DNA of 64,000 bases from Liolophura sinensis (taxonomy: Eukaryota; Mollusca; Polyplacophora; Chitonida; Chitonidae), in the NCBI RefSeq assembly GCF_032854445.1, contig NC_088295.1, forward strand, positions 93,363,805 through 93,427,804, given 5' to 3'. Every line of letters starts with the position of its first letter. The stretch's first letter is position 1. Positions 31,197-43,738 of the stretch are shown here, piece after piece. Made by a program: the position numbers and the translations under genes. The notes beneath the pieces are model-generated. The model was not told the origin of the DNA. It ran no database searches and was given only the letters and a program-made list of their open reading frames with translations.

Positions 31197-32440
31197 GTTT
31201 TCTTCGATACGAGCCCGTAACTTTATGGGATATGTTGGAAAGAGACCGAGGACAGGTAAAATAGCTGTATAAATATTATCTCCCCCAAATCACCAAATCG
31301 TCTATTATAACCCTATGATTTGGGGAATTAAGCAAAACTGCTACTCTCCAGATGTTGATTGACAACTGTATCCTTAAAGAGGTCAGCGATTCGTTAACTC
31401 GCAACTGGGTGGGACAACGAGTCCACAATCGTTTCATAGTTTTCTTGCAAAACGAAAATATTTCCTTTAGTGCAGACATCAAACAGATTTATAGAGGGTG
31501 TATCCAGAAAAAGAAAAATACAAAGACAGAGAGAGAAAAAGAGTGGTTCACCAGCTTCTCTGAGAGGCTCAGATAAAAGGCAGGACGTGAAAGCGCATGA
31601 CACACCTAACTGGGTGTATTGAGAGAGTTTGCGGAATGGGCCGTCTCTCGCTTTAGCCTATATTAGAGCGTGACGAGCGCACTCGCTGGGAAAATGAAAC
31701 ACTTATGTTGGGAGGCACACCTTCATGCCTGAATTAAGCAGTCTAAATTTAACATCTCAACACATTTAAATGCATCGAGACTGATTGTATTAGACTGTTT
31801 ACACAGTACCATTTAATGCTCAGTTTTGACGACTGATAACAATAGGCTGACAGATACAGAAAGAAATGGTCTTTGCGGGTGAATCCCCCTGTACATAGGA
31901 AATCATGTTTTTCGAACCAACTACTCGTTTTGCGCTTTCCGTATTTTCTATGGAATTATGGACTCAAGACATGTAGCACTTTAACCGTATGTTATATAAT
32001 AACCCAACTGCAGGTTAACTTAATGTTGGGATATGGAGCTTATCCACCATATATATACATGGACTCCATACAGAAAGTTTTACCTGGGTTGCCAACGTGT
32101 TTATAATGAACACAAGCTCAGCTCTTATGCACAGATCATATTCAACACAAAACATATAACTACGGGAGTCATTGCGACCCCGATCACCTCAAGGGAAGAT
32201 TTTGAGCTTGCCTTAAGTTTAAAAATTAAGCCTAAATTTAAGTTGATAACTATGCATATCAACCCTCGTTGGAATTCAGGGTAATTGCTGTTAATATCAT
32301 TAAATCATTGTAAGAATTGTGAAAATATGCACAGATATTTAGGATCAAGAGATTAAAGGACAGCCTCAGTACACGACACCAAGTCAGAAAGTTTTAGCTT
32401 TCACCAGGGCAATAAATCTGGGACAGCTGAAATTTAGGGA
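31197..32440. other. Region upstream of the minus gene
   Basis: Should contain the promoter, but no convincing TATA box or CpG-rich block is visible. A 10 bp inverted repeat CCCCAAATCA / TGATTTGGGG occurs at 31285-31325 with a ~24 bp loop. The rest is AT-rich and unique. Confidence 0.4.
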
Positions 32441-33020
32441 TAGGTATTCTCCAGTGTATGTTTATAATACGACAACGAAAGTGAAGACGCTAATATTCTC
32501 CGGTAAGAAGCCATAACAGGACAACTGAATAGTAGAGGCTGATATCCTCCGGTAGGTGTTCAAAATAGGACAAAACAATGTAGAAGCTGATATCCTCAGG
32601 TAAGACAACGAAAATGAAGCAGGTGATATCCATGGTAAATAGTCATAACAGGGCAACTGAATAGTAGAAGCTGATATCCTCCGGTAAGATAACGAAAATA
32701 AAAAAAAGCTCCGGTAAGTAGTCATAACAGGACAACAAAAATATAGAGGCTGATTCCCTCCGATAGGTGTTCATAACAGGAAAATTGAAATGTGAAGGCT
32801 GACATCCTCCCGTAGGTGTTCAGAATAGGACAACAAAAGTGTAAAAGTTGATATCCTTCCGAAGGTGTTCAGAATAGAACAACTGAAATGTAGAGGCTGC
32901 TTTCTTCCGGTAGGTGTTCAGAACAGGACAACTGAAATGTAGAGGCTGCTTTCTTCCGGTGTGTGTTCAGAATAGAAAAACTGAAATGTAAAAGCTGATA
33001 TCATCCGGTAGGTGTTCATT
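32441..33020. repeat. ~50 bp degenerate tandem repeat, ~10 copies
   Basis: Recurring GGCTGATATCCTCCGGTAGG and GTTCAGAATAGGACAACTGA at variable spacing (about 48 to 84 bp). Confidence 0.8.
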
Positions 33021-33589
33021 ATAGGAAGATTAGTTGTATACAATGTGGATGAGACATTACCAGGGTGCGTGGCCACATCTCTGTGATATTCGCCACCTAC
33101 ACTGTTTATAGAAGAAGGTGCGAATACTAAAACACATGTGAAAAGGTGACTTTACCTGCTTTATAGGTAGTCAAAAAGGCCTGTAGTATCAACAATTGAA
33201 TATGCGACACAAAATACGAATGAGGCGGATTATTGCCATTTTACCATGAACGTATTTCATAGATTTCTAACTATAATACCACACTTGTGACGCAGATCCA
33301 AACCCAAACGCTAGACCAAAAGTTATACCTGTATTTGTAACCCAACACTCTCATGTGACTGATGAATTGTGCCTTAAAACGAAAATTATCCATAAACATC
33401 ACTGCCAAGTGTTAGATTTTATATACAGGCTCAAACCAGGCATTAACTGAACACGCAATTTGAAGATTCCATGACATTCTCTTTGTGGCCCGATAGCACT
33501 TTCTAACAACCGTTAATGACCATTTATCTTACACCATTATTCTGCGCAGATATGTATTATTATTGTGCGCACCTTTATTGTGCGCAGTT
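33021..33589. other. No feature recognised
   Basis: AT-rich unique sequence. Confidence 0.4.
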
Positions 33590-34512
33590 TCCCAGCACAG
33601 CACCGGTATTGGTTCTGGTACCGTGGATATGTGCACGGTTCAGCCAGCACAGCACCGGTATTGTCTCTGTTCTCGTAGTTATTTGGACAGTTCAGCCAGT
33701 ACAAAACCTGTATTGTTTCTGGTACCGTGGATATGTGCAATGTTCAGCCAGCACAGCACCAGTATTGGTTCTGGTCCCGTGGATATGTGCTCTGTTCAGC
33801 TAGCACAGCACCAGTATTGGTTCTGGTCCCGTGGATATGTGCACCGTTCAGCTAGCACAGCACCGGTATTGTTTCTGGTACCGCGGATATGTGCACCGTT
33901 CAACAAGCACAGCACCGGTATTGTTTCTGTTCTCGTAGATATTTGGATGGTTCAGCCAACACAGCACATGTATTGGTTCTGGTCCCGTGGATATGTGCAC
34001 CGTTCAGCTAGCACAGCACCGGTATTGGTTCTGGTACCGTGGACATGTGCACCGTTCAGCTAGCACAGCACCGGTATTGGTTCTGGTACCGTGGACATGT
34101 GCACCGTTCAACCAGCACAGCACCGGTATTGTTTCTTTTCTCGTAGATATTTGGATGGTTCGGCCAGTACAGCACATGTATTGGTTCTGGTCCCGTGGAT
34201 ATGTGCACGGTTTAGTCAGTACAGCAGTGGTATTGGTTCTGGTCCCGTAGACATGTGCACTGTTCATCCAGTACAGCACCGGTATTGGTTCTGGTACCGT
34301 GGATGTGTGTACGGTTTAGTCAGTACAGCAGTGGTATTGGTTCTGGTCCCGTAGACATGTGCACTGTTCATCCAGTACAGCACCGGTATTGTTTCTTTTC
34401 TCGTAGATATTTGGATGGTTCATCCAGTACAGCACATGTATTGGTTCTGGTCCCGTGGATATGTGTACGGTTTAGTCAGTACATCAGTGGTATTGGTTCT
34501 GGTTCTTTGTAT
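33590..34512. repeat. 52 bp minisatellite, ~18 copies
   Basis: CAGCACAGCACCGGTATTGG recurs every 52 bp (33593, 33645 and so on) with TTCTGGTACCGTGGATATGT. A subset of units has TTCTCGTAGATATTTGGATG instead. All frames across it are artefacts. Confidence 0.95.
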
Positions 34513-35039
34513 TCTGTTTCATAGATGACCATGGATCAAGCTATGTAGTCCTCTTCGAGTTTGCTTTAAAAGGTGATGGGAATTGTTTTAGGAGTGTTAT
34601 ATCGATCTGTCACCGTTGGTGATATTTTTTGATTGTTGTCATAACTCAGTTATCAATGACTGGAAATTATTTAGCAATATATGATAATAACGATTAAGCG
34701 ATGGTAAATGATAGCGAATAATATCAAAAGTATTGACGCATACAGCAGCATCCTGCGAAGGAGTGAGAGTGCTAAGCAGCCGCACGTGAAAGATAGCACA
34801 TCGCGTTGTCTGATTCAGTGATGCAATACATTATTCCACACCTCACTATACATAGAGATACACCGCTCTTTAATATTTTAGTTCAGCACCGTACTCCTCT
34901 ATTTGGGCACCCAACCCTGTTATGTATAGGCCATATCTCACTTTTCATACGCCTGTATATATATATATATGTATGTATATCGTACCCAACTATTTGTAGG
35001 CACACACAATTTCCACACCTTACGCTCCATTTACCTCCC
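34513..35039. other. No feature recognised
   Basis: AT-rich unique sequence with a TA microsatellite at 34955-34980. Confidence 0.4.
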
Positions 35040-35345
35040 TTTTTCCACACCACACCTCTCTGTTTCAACACCATACCTTTCTGTTTACACAACACACCTC
35101 CTTGTTTACACACCACATCGCCCTGCTTCCACACCACACACCTCTGTTTACACACCACACCTCTCTGTTTACACACCACACCTCTCTGTTTACACACCAC
35201 ATCTGTTTACACACCAAACCTCCCTGTTTACACACCACACCTCCCTGTTTACACACACCTCCCTGTTTACACACTACACCTCTCTGTTTACACACACCTC
35301 CCTGTTTACACACTACACCTCTCTGTTTAGACACCACACCTCCCT
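35040..35345. repeat. ~20 bp CACACCTCTCTGTTTACA repeat
   Basis: About 15 copies of ACACCACACCTCTCTGTTTA with 19-23 bp step. Confidence 0.93.
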
Positions 35346-35705
35346 TCAACGTACCCCACTATGTATAGGTCATCAACGTACCCCACTAAGTATGGGTCTT
35401 CAGCCTACCCCCTATGTATACGCCTAAACGTACCCCACTATGTATAGGTCCTCAACGTACCCCTCTGTGTATATGTCTTCAACGTACCCACTATGTATAG
35501 GTCTTCAACCTACCCTACTATGTATGGGCCTCAACTTACCCAACTATGTATACGCCTTCAACCTACCCCACTATGTATAGGACTCAACCTACCTCACTAT
35601 GTATAGATCTCAACCTACCCCACTATGTATAGGTCCTCAGCCTACCCCAATATGTTTACGCCTTTAACCTACCCCACTATGTATACGCCTTCAACGTACG
35701 CCAGT
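35346..35705. repeat. ~27 bp minisatellite, ~13 copies
   Basis: Unit CAACGTACCCCACTATGTAT plus AGGTCTT, with indels. Confidence 0.92.
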
Positions 35706-35794
35706 GTTTTTACACCCACGCCATATCACATATTTTATTATTCACCCTGCCGCAATATGTACAAATTTTACATCAATACCGGACCTCGCTATTT

Positions 35795-36297
35795 AAAGAC
35801 CTACAACATACGTCAACATTTACACACCGTGCCTACAGCGCACGTCAATATTTACACATCGTGTCAACAATGCACGTCAATATTTACACATCGTGTCTAC
35901 AACGCACGTCAATATTTACGCACCGTGCCTCACGTTTTATATGGCCTACCACGTACGTCAATATTTACAAGCCTTGCCTAAAACATACGTCAATATTTAC
36001 AAGCCGTGCCGACATCGTACGTCAATATTTACAAGCCGTGCCTACAACATACGTCAATATTTACAAGCCGTGCCTACATCGTACGTCAATATTTATACGT
36101 CGTGCCAACAACGTGCGTCAATATTTACAAGCCGTGCCTACAACATACGTCAACATTTACAAGCTGTGCCTACATCGTACGTCAATATTTACAAGCCGTG
36201 CCTAAAACATACGTCAATATTTACAAGCCGTGCCTACATCGTACGTCAATATTTACACGTCGTGCCAACAACGTGCGTCAATATTTACACGTCACCA
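35795..36297. repeat. 32 bp minisatellite, ~15 copies
   Basis: Unit ACGTCAATATTTACAAGCCG plus TGCCTACAACAT; ACGTCAAT recurs at 36019, 36051 and so on. All three plus frames are open for long stretches because of the composition, not coding. Confidence 0.94.
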
Positions 36298-36949
36298 GCA
36301 AACAATGTTTATTATTTTGCTGACATTATTTCTCACTTATATACAGAACCCTCTTGGTAAATACTTTGCAAATACCTGATATCAACTTTGTACATTACCA
36401 GTGTTTGATAATGGATACAGTAAACTTTAATGATCAGAATACAATGTCCAGTAAAACATTCTGGATGTGTTTTTCATTGTGAGCGTAATGAAATATTGGT
36501 TGCAAATGCCCTTAACGCACATGGACTGTTAGTTTTATTTATTGAAATATCCATGTGCATGCGCGGACTTAATGGTCTTCTGTACACTTTGTTTTTGCGC
36601 ATGGGTTATGGAGAGGTGGAAAACAGATTCAACTTTGCTTCTGATGTAACTATAGTCTGTTTCTTTTAACCAGCCGCCTATTTTCAAGTGGCTTTTCAAC
36701 TGTAAAATCAGTCATATTCGCGTACAAAATTATCTTTAGAGGCACCTATCAACACCATCTCTACACATCACATCTACACATCTCTCTATGCTGCAAGATC
36801 ATATTCTTGCAAAGAAAGTGAAGCCTGAACACTTTATAGAATTCATAATATTAGACTGCATAAGCTCGGCTCTGACGGCAAGAACTCCTCGAGTGATTTT
36901 TCAAACACAGTGGACAATGGGGCGTGGAGATTGTTTTACACTATCTGCA
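36298..36949. other. AT-rich sequence with dispersed-repeat text
   Basis: The segment after 36650 (TAGTCTGTTTCTTTTAACCA) resembles 58225-58250, so it belongs to a dispersed repeat. No gene recognised. Confidence 0.4.
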
Positions 36950-37170
36950 TGAACATGCTGTCAGAACTCCACACAGGTACACAACCTACACGACTGTCTC
37001 AGAGAAACGAACAACATTTTATAACAGAATTTCCTAACATCCAACTTTAAAATCATACTGAGATCATATACTGCCAGAGATAAAATAATGCTCGTTTATG
37101 AAGATTATATTATGCAAGAACGTGCAAACCAATGTCAAATACGGCAGTGTCAGAAACAGGGTTTAACGTA
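36950..37170 (-). repeat. Dispersed repeat R2, inverted relative to 58540-58740
   Basis: On the minus strand it reads AACCCTGTTTCTGACACTGC and later TCTCTGAGACAGTCGTGTAG; the plus strand at 58540-58740 reads AACCCTGTTTCTGACATTGC and TCTCTGAGGCAGCCGTGTAG. Family unidentified. Confidence 0.65.
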
Positions 37171-37189
37171 TCGCGCATAGCACTGTTTT

Positions 37190-37400
37190 TGTGACGTCAC
37201 CCGAGGCAATGAGTTAATGCAATTTAGCATTATGAATTACGAAATTGTTCTAATTTCATTTTATGTGCAATAATAGGGACTTCCAATATATCCTCATGTA
37301 GAGCTTGAGCTGTTAAGTGTAATTGACTGAAGGTAATTTTGGAAGCGAGTATGGCTGGTTTTACAATACAAGCCGAGTATAGTCATTAGGTATCCCCAGT
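37190..37400 (+). repeat. Dispersed repeat R1 copy
   Basis: GTGACGTCACCCGAGGCAAT, TTGTTCTAATTTCATTTTAT and GTATGGCTGGTTTTACAATA match R1 at 4990-5830 and 58805-59045. Confidence 0.7.
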
Positions 37401-37419
37401 CACATCATACTTATACCTG

Positions 37420-37575
37420 GCAATCAGTCCTGTTTCCTTGCTTTAGTCCCTCAGTGCTGAGCGCCAAACGAGCCTGCAGAAATTACCATTTTAAACTCTT
37501 TTGTATGACCCACCTCGGGTTTAATTCCCGGATTTTCTGACTTGAGGCGGACGCCCTAACTATTTCCCCACCCAT
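37420..37575 (-). mobile_element. SINE family B relative, fragment
   Basis: On the minus strand: GTTAGGGCGTCCGCCTCAAG and GGGAATTAAACCCGAGGTGG (B-box region), then TCGTTTGGCGCTCAGCACTG. Head and part of the body only. Confidence 0.65.
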
Positions 37576-37719
37576 GCGGTCAAAATAAATGAGGTAAACA
37601 GGGAAGAGTTGCAATGTGGATAAATTGCAACAGTGGCAACATTTCTGCCCTGGAAGGAATAATCGGCGAGAAGTTCCACCTGACGACACCTTATTATACG
37701 GACAAGTCAGCAGTAACTT

Positions 37720-37862
37720 ACTATGACAGAGTCTGCAGCAACCTGCGATGGTCGTGGGTTTCTCCCGGGCTCTGCCCGATTTCCACCCACCATAATGCTG
37801 GCCGCCGTCGTATAAGTGAAATATTCTTGAGTAAGGCGTAAAACACCAATCAAATAAATAAA
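37720..37862 (+). mobile_element. SINE-A, 3' part
   Basis: GCAACCTGCGATGGTCGTGG, CATAATGCTGGCCGCCGTCG and CGTAAAACACCAATCAAATA. Truncated at its 5' side. Confidence 0.82.
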
Positions 37863-38470
37863 CAAAATACTATGACAGAATTTTGGTTGGTCACATTGTA
37901 CCATTCGTTACCTTTCCACGTTTGACCTAAGCTTGATTAATTCAGTATACCCAAATGTACCAAGCCTGATGTTATTATAAAATTAAATAGTCTTGATAAA
38001 CATAGAATCGCCGACATTTAAAGCAGATCTTTTTGGGGTAAGTTGTAATGTGTATTCTTCACGTCAGCCTAATCAAACCTTTTGATAATATGGTCTTGTT
38101 GGGGTATCGCTATAATAAGCCAAAATCAATTCCCGATAACGAGCCCAACCTGGGTCAAACAGAGTAACACTCTGAAACACTCAAATGGTCGATTTAACAA
38201 TTTAATAAACCAAACAGAAAATAATGATTTAAACTGCAAATAGCAATGCACAGGATAATATACGACAAAGCCTCTAGCAAGCATACAAGATTGTCACAGT
38301 TCATAAATAGCAGAGTGTCCGCCTACAATCACCCGTTAGTCCTAGTCCGGCTAATCCAAATTACAACGGCTTTTTCCAAAGGTGCTAGGGATTTCTTTTA
38401 ACTATAGCTGTGATGTATTGTCCGTAACTCAAATGAAACAGCACTCCCGTCAACAGCACCTTATAACGGC
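37863..38470. other. No feature recognised
   Basis: AT-rich unique sequence. Confidence 0.4.
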
Positions 38471-38950
38471 TTAACATGTTCTGATGATTAGAGACCTATA
38501 GCTGTTATCATTTCTAAGCTGACTGAGCAAATTATTTTGAATAAATGTCAGTTTGCCCTTGATGCATGTAAACGTACATGTGAATATACCAGCTTGGCTT
38601 TATGTCAGGCAGGTCTACTGACCACTGTATATTATGAAAGAACTAATGAGTTTTTTTTTGCTCTCATGGTAGCCATTTATTCATATGTTCTTTGGATGCC
38701 AGCAAGGCACTTGACCGCGTCAATCACTGGGCTCTGAAGAAGTTAATTAGCAGGGGTGAGCTAATTCCTTTTCTTGCCTATGCCTACTCGCATTTAGGTC
38801 TTATAATTTCTGATGATCTGAAAGATAATAAGCATATAGAATGTTAGAAAAAAATTATTTACCAGAGCTAATGTTCTTCTCGGTGTTTCAGTGCTTGTGC
38901 TTGTGGAAAACATGTCTTTCGAGCCTCGCATAATAAGGAAACCATCAATA
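38471..38950 (+). pseudogene. Decayed LINE reverse transcriptase, copy 1
   Basis: Plus-strand text in shifted frames reads SDD-stop-RPIAVIISKLTEQIIL (compare NYRPIAL-x-S-x-x-SK), QFAL, then from 38695 DASKALDRVNHWALKKLISR, the motif of reverse-transcriptase block 3 in CR1/L2-like non-LTR retrotransposons (LDASKAFDRVNH). Around 38815 DDLKDNKHIE precedes the conserved ARAN-like region. Several frameshifts and stops: inactive. Confidence 0.75.
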
Positions 38951-39429
38951 CAACAATTTAATGCGATGATTACTTAATTACAGAAAGGATTATCGTTCTA
39001 GTTACATGGATTGCAATAAAACAATTCAATCCTTTGGTGAACCTTTGCGGAAATCAACATTGAGATTCAGGCTTGTTAAATTCGCAAAATATGTTAATAC
39101 ATGGCTTACTAAATGCTGAGTCATGTAACCGCTAACCTTGAAGCCAAATGACTTAAAACGCTACACCTGTGGGTACATATAGCTATTGTACTGCATGTAC
39201 AAAATCACATTCCACCAGTGCGGACTCTGTGAGTTCAAATCAAGCTCATGCTGACTTACTACTTAACGCTGGTCACGTTTATCTTTACTAGTGCGTATAA
39301 AATGTTACTAGTGCGTATAAAACGAACTGCATCCTGTTAATCTTTAGTCTTACGATTAAAGATTTTCACATTAACCTCTGTATCCTGTTTTTCACTTCTG
39401 TTTGTCATATTTTCTCCACTCTGATAACT
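38951..39429. other. AT-rich sequence with a SINE-A scrap
   Basis: Only CTGTGAGTTCAAATCAAGCT at about 39224-39260 is recognisable (B-box region of SINE-A). Confidence 0.45.
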
Positions 39430-39592
39430 ACAGCTTATAACCCGTTTAACCTGCGGATGTTCGTGGGTTTCACCCTGGCTCTGTCCAGTAATCGCTCAGC
39501 ATAACTCTGGTCGCCGTGGTATAGGTGAAATATTCTTGAGTACGGCGTAAAACACCAATCAAATAAATAAATAAATAAATAAAATAAATAAA
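39430..39592 (+). mobile_element. SINE-A, 3' part
   Basis: CCTGCGGATGTTCGTGGGTT, ATAACTCTGGTCGCCGTGGT and TTGAGTACGGCGTAAAACAC followed by AAATAAATAAAT. Confidence 0.82.
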
Positions 39593-40345
39593 TCATGCAA
39601 GATACATTTTAATCACGTCTGCTTTCCTGGTAACGAGGCCTATTGAAGAGATTATTATTATTGAATAGGATTCCATTCGACCAGTTATCACTGTTTAGAC
39701 GAGAACAAAGGTAGCTTGCCGATTTCTAGGTTTCCGATTTTTCTTTTCGCATTTCACGGGTTTTTTAAATGTTAGCGACAGAAAACTTCATACACAATGT
39801 TAAGAATTTATTGCAAGCATTCTACCACCCCCCACCCCCACCCCCACCCCTTCCTTTTTGCTGTTATCAACATTGTTATCACAAATTTTGCATTTAATCA
39901 ACATGCCAAAATTGCGGGTCGGATCCTACGCCCTGCTTAAACACCCTGTGAACCGTTAAATGGGGATCTAGAGACCGCTAATTCAGATTGACCATGCAGT
40001 AGAAACGAACCCACTGACACTAAGCTCAGACAGATCGTCGTTGTTGTTTCATTTCTTTGGCAGAAGTCGGTTTGAATGAGTTGACCTGTTTGAACCTCTG
40101 CATGTTGTTAGAGGGGGGCTTGTCAATGCAGGTTTCGGTATAATTATTTTGGCATTTGTTGGGGATTAATTGTATACCTCACATCTGCTTATAGGACGGA
40201 CTCTCTGTCGAGCTCTGGGACCGCTGGACAAACACTACAGCCTGGTCAAGCAAAGGAGTGTCTCTGATTCTTTAATAGAAAATGAATTTGCCGTAAAGAA
40301 TATGCTATTTGAGCGTCAATTTCTCACAAATAATAACGTCAGCTT
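39593..40345. other. No feature recognised
   Basis: Contains a C-rich tract (CCACCCCCCACCCCCACCCC near 39829). Otherwise AT-rich and unique. Confidence 0.4.
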
Positions 40346-40349
40346 CTCT

Positions 40350-40602
40350 AGTGATTGGTGTTTTACGCCATACTCAAATACGAATACAAATATTTCATTT
40401 ATACGACGGCCTTCAGCATTATGGTGGGAAGATACCGGACAGAGCCCCGCCGGAAATCCACGATCATCCGCAGATTGCCGCAAGACCTTCCCACGTACGG
40501 CCGGAGAGGAAGCCACATGAAGTCACAGCGACTGCGTTTGTGGCGGGTTCCTGGGTCATTACGCTGCGCTAGCGCTAACCAGCTGAGCCATGGAGGCTCG
40601 AA
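40350..40602 (-). mobile_element. SINE-A, near full length
   Basis: Plus-strand view: GATTGGTGTTTTACGCCATA, ATTTCATTTATACGACGGCC, CCACGATCATCCGCAGATTG, GTACGGCCGGAGAGGAAGCC and the head CATTACGCTGCGCTAGCGCT with GAGCCATGGAGGC. The B-box region is partly deleted. Confidence 0.88.
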
Positions 40603-40837
40603 TTTATTTAATTCAGTGCTCAGTGGTCAACGTCTTACTTCTTTGTTAATCATGAATATTAATGAAGACACGCCTCCACCTCTACGAAAAAAATCTGATA
40701 TCTTACGCGAAGGTTTTCAGCTTGTTTGGAGTGTACATTGCCTAACAATAATTGTGTCAATCACCTCTTATACCAGAAAACCGGTTGTTTTTCGACAAAG
40801 CCATAACCAGGTTATTGAGTTTGTCGTATAGAAAATC

Positions 40838-42432
40838 ATACTGGGATAGCACAGCCATCTTGATCGTATCATCGGCATCTCATGTGAATATGGCACAGCC
40901 ATCCTGGTCGTATCATCGGCATGTCATGTGAATGTGGCACAGCCATCCTGGTCGTGTCATCGGCATGTCATGTGAATATGGCACAGCCATCCTGGTCGTG
41001 TCATCGGCATGTCATGTGAATGTGGCACAGCCATCCTGGTCGTATCATCGGCATGTCATGTGAATGTGGCACAGTCATCCTGGTCGTGTCATCGGCATCT
41101 CATGTGAATATGGCACAGCCATCCTGGTCGTATCATCGCCATCTCATGTGAATATGGCACAGCCATCCTGGCCGTCTCATCAGCATATCGTGTGAATATG
41201 GCACAGCCATTCTGGTCGTGTCATCGGCATGTCATGTGAATGTGGCACAGCCATCCTGGTCGTATCATCGGCATGTCATGTGAATGTGGCACAGCCATCC
41301 TGGTCGTGTCATCGGCATATCATGTGAATGTGGCACAGCCATCCTGGTCGTATCATCGGCATCTCATGTGAATATGGCACAACCATCCTGGTCGTATCAT
41401 CGGCATCTCATGTGAATATGACACAGCCATCCTGGTCGTGTCATCGGCATGTCATGTGAATATGGCACAGCCATCCTGGTCGTATCATCGGCATATCATG
41501 TGAATATGGCACAGCCATCCTGATCGTGTCATCGGCATATCATGTGAATATGGCACAGCCATCCTGGTCATGTCATCGGCATATCATGTGAATATGGCAC
41601 AGCCATCCTGGTCGTGTCATCGGCATATCATGTGAATATGGCACAGCCACCCTGGTCGTGTCATCGGCATATCATGTGAATATGGCGCAACCATCCTGGT
41701 CGTGTCATCGGCATATCATGTGAATATGGCATAGCCATCCTGGTCGTGTCATCGGCATATCGTGTGAATATGGTGCAGCCATCCTGGTCGTATCATCGGC
41801 ATATTGTGTGAATATGGCACAGCCATTCTGGTCGTGTCATCGGCATATCGTGTGAATATGGCGTAGCCATCCTGATCGTGTCATCGGCATATCATGTGAA
41901 TATGGCACAGCCATCCTGGTCATGTCATCGGCATATCATGTGAATATGGCACAGCCATCCTGGTCGTGTCATCGGCATATCATGTGAATATGGCACAGCC
42001 ACCCTGGTCGTGTCATCGGCATATCATGTGAATATGGTGCAGCCATCCTGATCGTATCATCGGCATATCATGTGAATATGGCACAGCCATCTTTGTCATG
42101 TCATCGGCATATCATGTGAATATGGCACAGCCATCCTGGTCGTATCATCGGCATATCATGTGAATATGGCACAGCCACCCTGGTCGTGTCATCGGCATAT
42201 CATGTGAATATGGCGCAGCCATCCTGGTCGTGTCATCGGCATATCATGTGAATATGGCATAGCCATCCTGGTCGTGTCATCGGCATATCGTGTGAATATG
42301 GTGCAGCCATCCTGGTCGTATCATCGGCATATCGTGTGAATATGGCACAGCCATTCTGGTCGTGTCATCGGCATATCGTGTGAATATGGCGTAGCCGTCC
42401 TGGTCGTGTCATCGGCATATCATGTGAATACC
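40838..42432. repeat. 44 bp minisatellite, ~36 copies
   Basis: Unit CATCCTGGTCGTGTCATCGG plus CATATCATGTGAATATGGCACAGC. Subtypes differ at ATATCA/ATGTCA/ATATCG and follow blocks, indicating segmental expansions (for example 41640-41880 and 42180-42410 are near copies). Period 44 is not divisible by three, so no long open frame appears. Confidence 0.97.
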
Positions 42433-42475
42433 TTCCTCGGAGATAATCATTATTCTTATTATTCACTGAAGAAAA

Positions 42476-42480
<5 letters not shown>

Positions 42481-42510
<30 letters not shown>

Positions 42511-42764
42511 ATTGGTGTTTTACGCCGCACTCAAGAATATTTCACTTATACGACGGCGGCCAGCATTATGGTGGGTGGAAACCGGGCACAGCCCGGGGGA
42601 AACCCACGACCATCCGCAGGTTGCTGGCAGACCTTCTCACGTACGGCCGGAGAGGAAGCCAGCATGAGCTGGGCTTGAACTCACAGCGACCGCATTGGTG
42701 AGAGACTCCTGGGTCATTACGCTGCGCTAGCGCTTTAACCGACTGAGCCACGGAGGCCCCCCCA
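42481..42764 (-). mobile_element. tRNA-derived SINE (family A), full length with target duplication
   Basis: On the minus strand: GGGGCCTCCGTGGCTCAGTC (A-box), GAGTTCAAGCCCAGCTCATG (B-box), CATAATGCTGGCCGCCGTCG, CGGCGTAAAACACCAATCAA then ~28 A. AAAAATGAT flanks it at 42472-42480 and 42765-42773. Intact ends make it the best reference copy here. Confidence 0.93.
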
Positions 42765-43024
42765 AAAAATGATGTTTACAAATGCACGTGCAGAGGAATT
42801 TTAAAGTGGTGGAAGACACCAGGACTTGATATCCCTGTAATAACAGGAGAATTGAGCAAAAGTAGGTTTCTAGCATACATATATAATTGGCGAATTGCTT
42901 CTATTAGAACGAGAGTCATGGAAACAAAGAGAAAAGCAAACTAAATATTTTAAGATATTAAAATTTATCTTACAATTTATTCTAAATTTTAAGAGCGAAT
43001 AAGTAAAGAGTAGGAGAACTCAGC

Positions 43025-43738
43025 AGAGTAAACATATAAACAATGAACGGCAGAGTAGCATATAAACAATGAACGGCAGGCCTATTTATGCCCAACGCCT
43101 GCCAGCAGTATATGTAGGCCTATTTATGCCTCATGCCTGCCAGCAGTATATGTAGGCCTATTTATGCCTCACGCCTGTCAGCAGTATATGTAGGCCTATT
43201 TATGCCTCATGCCTGCCAGCAGTATATGCAGGCGTATTTATAGCTCACGCCTGTCAACAGTATATGTAAGCCTATTTATGCCTCATGCCTGCCAGCAGTA
43301 TATACAGGCGTATTTATAGCTCACGCCTGTCAACAGTATATGTAGGCGTATTTATGCCCCACGCTTGCCAGCAGTATATGTAGGCCTATTTATGTCCCAC
43401 GCTTGCCAGCAGTATATGTAGGCGTATTTATGTCCTACGCCTGTCAGCAGTGTATGTAGGCGTATTTATGCCCCACGCTTGCCAGCAGTATATGTAGGCC
43501 TATTTATGCCCCACGCTTGCCAGCAGTATATGTAGGCGTATTTATGTCCTACGCCTGTCAGCAGTGTATGTAGGCGTATTTATGCCCCACGCTTTCCAGC
43601 AGTATGTGTAGGTGTATTTATGTCTCACGCCTGTGAGCAGTATATGTAGGCCTATTTATGTCTCACGCCTATCAGAGGTTTCTGTAGGCCTTATTATGCC
43701 TTTCGCATGTCACGCCTGCCAGCAGTATACGTAGGTCT
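43025..43738. repeat. 38 bp minisatellite, ~17 copies
   Basis: Unit GGCCTATTTATGCCTCACGC plus CTGTCAGCAGTATATGTA. Confidence 0.95.

Noticed and set aside
31255-31275. TATA-like TATAAATA near the start of the minus gene
   Set aside because: The match is on the plus strand; the gene strand reads TATTTATA, which is not a convincing promoter element.
24341-42432. Possible CRISPR arrays because of regular repeats
   Set aside because: Repeats are contiguous tandem units without unique spacers, in a eukaryotic intron/intergenic context.
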